Below the pieces are notes generated by a model. It saw only the letters and a program-made list of their open reading frames with translations. It was not told where the DNA came from and ran no database searches. The translations under genes were made by a program, and so were the position numbers. A stretch of DNA of 7,903 nucleotides. Origin: Cytophagales bacterium (lineage in GTDB: Bacteria; Bacteroidota; Bacteroidia; Cytophagales; Cyclobacteriaceae). Positions 7,010 to 7,903 of this stretch are shown piece after piece (the stretch's first letter is position 1; the number at the start of each line of letters is the position of its first letter). The stretch spans positions 1-7,903 of the forward strand of contig DPLR01000019.1 of NCBI GenBank assembly GCA_003541895.1, in the 5' to 3' direction.

Positions 7010-7491
7010 TTTTTGGTGGGTTTTCTTTCTTTGATTTCAACTTGCCGCTTGATACTTTCTTCCAGTGAAATAAAAGTTTCTGTGCGTTGCACTCCTTTTA
7101 TGGTTTGAATGTGCTCGTTAAGCACTTCGCGTAAGTGTTGTGTGTCTTTGCAAATAATTTTTGCGAACATGCTGTACACTCCTGTGGTGTAGTGCAACTC
7201 AACAATCTCAGGTATTTTTTTCATGTGCGAAACGCAATCATGATACTCCGAGCCTTTCTCTAAGAAAATCCCCAGGAAGGCACAAATGTCGTAACCCACT
7301 TTGGAAGGTTTGATTTCTAAGTGTGATCCAACCACAACGCCCATATCGGTGAGTTTTTTCATGCGCACGTGTACCGTGCCCGCAGAGATGATTAGTTCTT
7401 TGGCAATTTCGGTGTACGGAATCGTTGAATCTTTGACAAGCATCGACAAAATCTGCCGATCGAGTTTATCAATCTGTAAATCTGGGCTCAT
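7006..7491 (-). CDS. Lrp/AsnC family transcriptional regulator
   Basis: The protein has 161 residues, typical for the family. LDRQILSMLVKDSTIPYTEIA (10-30, described by position) and IISAGTVHVRMKKL (34-47) form the N-terminal winged helix-turn-helix, with the recognition helix near 36-47. GVVVGSHLEIKPSKVGYD links to the C-terminal RAM/ligand-binding alpha-beta domain (about 67-145), which contains the TGVYSMFAKI turn (103-112) and GVQRTETFISLEESI (133-147). Such proteins form dimers and octamers that bind amino acids and wrap promoter DNA. It is divergent from asnB across 159 bases, like the asnC-asnA arrangement of E. coli, so control of asnB and of itself is likely. That is inference. The ATG at 7491 gives the expected N-terminus. 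The 3' end overlaps the convergent GroES-like gene by four bases. Confidence 0.93.
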   Translation of the reverse strand: MSPDLQIDKLDRQILSMLVKDSTIPYTEIAKELIISAGTVHVRMKKLTDMGVVVGSHLEIKPSKVGYDICAFLGIFLEKGSEYHDCVSHMKKIPEIVELHYTTGVYSMFAKIICKDTQHLREVLNEHIQTIKGVQRTETFISLEESIKRQVEIKERKPTKN

Positions 7492-7531
7492 ATTCTCTTA
7501 GTGTAATTGATAAAATGATAATTATAATGTT

Positions 7532-7558
7532 GTATTTTTAATGAATTCATAAAAATAC
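7532..7558. promoter_or_regulatory. Dyad in the lrp-asnB spacer, candidate Lrp/AsnC operator
   Basis: Arms GTATTTTT (7532-7539) and AAAAATAC (7551-7558) are perfect inverted repeats of 8 bases around an 11-base centre that itself contains the 10-base palindrome ATGAATTCAT (7541-7550). The size and the AT-rich core suit Lrp/AsnC dimer sites. It lies about 40 bases upstream of the regulator's start and about 45 bases upstream of the asnB -7 box, so one site could serve both genes. AT-rich DNA gives chance dyads, so the role is inference. Confidence 0.45.
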
Positions 7559-7600
7559 GAATAAAATGTTGTGATATTATAAATTGAACCAGCAATCAGT

Positions 7601-7608
7601 TAATTTTG
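7601..7608 (+). promoter_or_regulatory. Candidate -7 promoter box of asnB
   Basis: TAATTTTG matches the Bacteroidota TAnnTTTG box exactly and lies 42 bases before the asnB ATG. A TTG at 7584-7586 is the nearest upstream element, but its 14-base spacer is short. Activation by a bound regulator upstream could make up for a weak -33 region, though this is speculative. Confidence 0.5.
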
Positions 7609-7650
7609 CTTTGTAATTATTAGAAAACGAAGAGTCAAAAATTTAAAACT

Positions 7651-7903
7651 ATGTGTGGAATTGTAGGCGTGTTCGATCTTAAAAAACAGTCGAAGCAGTT
7701 GAGATCTCAGGTGTTGGAGATGTCGAAAAAAATCAGGCACCGCGGACCGGATTGGTCCGGCATTTATACAGGCGAAAAAGCGATTCTTGCTCATGAGCGC
7801 CTCGCTATTGTTGATCCACAATCCGGTGGACAACCATTATTTAGTAAAGACAAGAAATTGGTTTTAGCTGTGAATGGGGAAATTTATAATCATCAGGAGA
7901 TCC
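7651..7903 (+). CDS. asnB: Glutamine-hydrolysing asparagine synthetase, N-terminal part only
   Basis: The enzyme makes asparagine from aspartate, ATP and glutamine. Only 84 codons of about 550 are inside the window, covering the start of the class II glutamine amidotransferase domain. Met1 is followed by the nucleophile Cys2 in MCGIVGVFD. RHRGPDWSG (29-37), AHERLAIVD (47-55, with Arg50) and AVNGEIYNH (73-81, with Asn75) match the glutamine-binding residues Arg49 and Asn74 of mature E. coli AsnB. The RHRGPDWSGIY and NGEIYNH stretches are close to E. coli AsnB, so this is asparagine synthetase rather than GlmS, PurF or GltB. The synthetase domain lies beyond the edge. It is preceded by a TAnnTTTG box and divergent from an Lrp/AsnC regulator, which probably controls it. 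Confidence 0.94.
   Translation, partial: MCGIVGVFDLKKQSKQLRSQVLEMSKKIRHRGPDWSGIYTGEKAILAHERLAIVDPQSGGQPLFSKDKKLVLAVNGEIYNHQEI

Noticed and set aside
7600..7833. Minus-strand open frame over the start of asnB
   Set aside because: It is antisense to the unmistakable AsnB N-terminus and its promoter.
1..7903. Mobile element, CRISPR array, tRNA/rRNA, toxin-antitoxin or defence cluster
   Set aside because: No transposase, integrase, regular repeats, tRNA-like folding or defence-type gene grouping was seen; all genes are explained as ordinary chromosomal ones.

Overview
The window looks like ordinary chromosome from a Bacteroidota bacterium, probably of Cytophagales type. The reasons are moderately AT-rich DNA, TAnnTTTG-type -7 promoter boxes ahead of several genes, little use of Shine-Dalgarno sequences, and family-typical proteins: an exported tricorn-like S41 peptidase, a Bacteroidota-style Lrp/AsnC regulator and a long GroES-like protein. 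There is no sign of an insertion sequence, phage, CRISPR array, tRNA or rRNA. The genus is inference.

Left part (1-1490): the minus strand carries the N-terminal two thirds of ornithine aminotransferase (rocD), cut by the window edge. Upstream of it, on the same strand, is a small exported Spy/CpxP-like helical protein. A gap of about 190 bases then separates this from a plus-strand gene for a coiled-coil, RmuC-like protein with a PD-(D/E)xK signature (1524-2882). Its promoter is visible in that gap.

Middle (2881-6222): a large minus-strand gene encodes an exported tricorn-protease-like S41 peptidase. It has beta-propeller repeats, a Lys/Glu-rich linker, a PDZ domain and an intact Ser/His/Ser/Glu catalytic set. 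It converges on the RmuC-like gene, and its terminator hairpin and U-tract run into that gene's stop codon.

Right part (6271-7903): divergent from the peptidase is a tight two-gene unit, a small lipoprotein followed one base later by a long GroES-fold protein. It converges on an Lrp/AsnC regulator, and the two stop codons overlap within a single CTAG. The regulator is divergent from asnB (glutamine-hydrolysing asparagine synthetase, cut by the right edge). The AT-rich 159-base spacer between them holds an asnB -7 box and a dyad that is a plausible operator.

Taken together, rocD, the Lrp/AsnC gene and asnB concern amino-acid nitrogen. The peptidase, the Spy-like protein and the lipoprotein are envelope proteins. 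I see no convincing new multi-gene system. The points most worth checking are the putative lrp-asnB operator, the lipoprotein/GroES-like pair and the exported tricorn variant.
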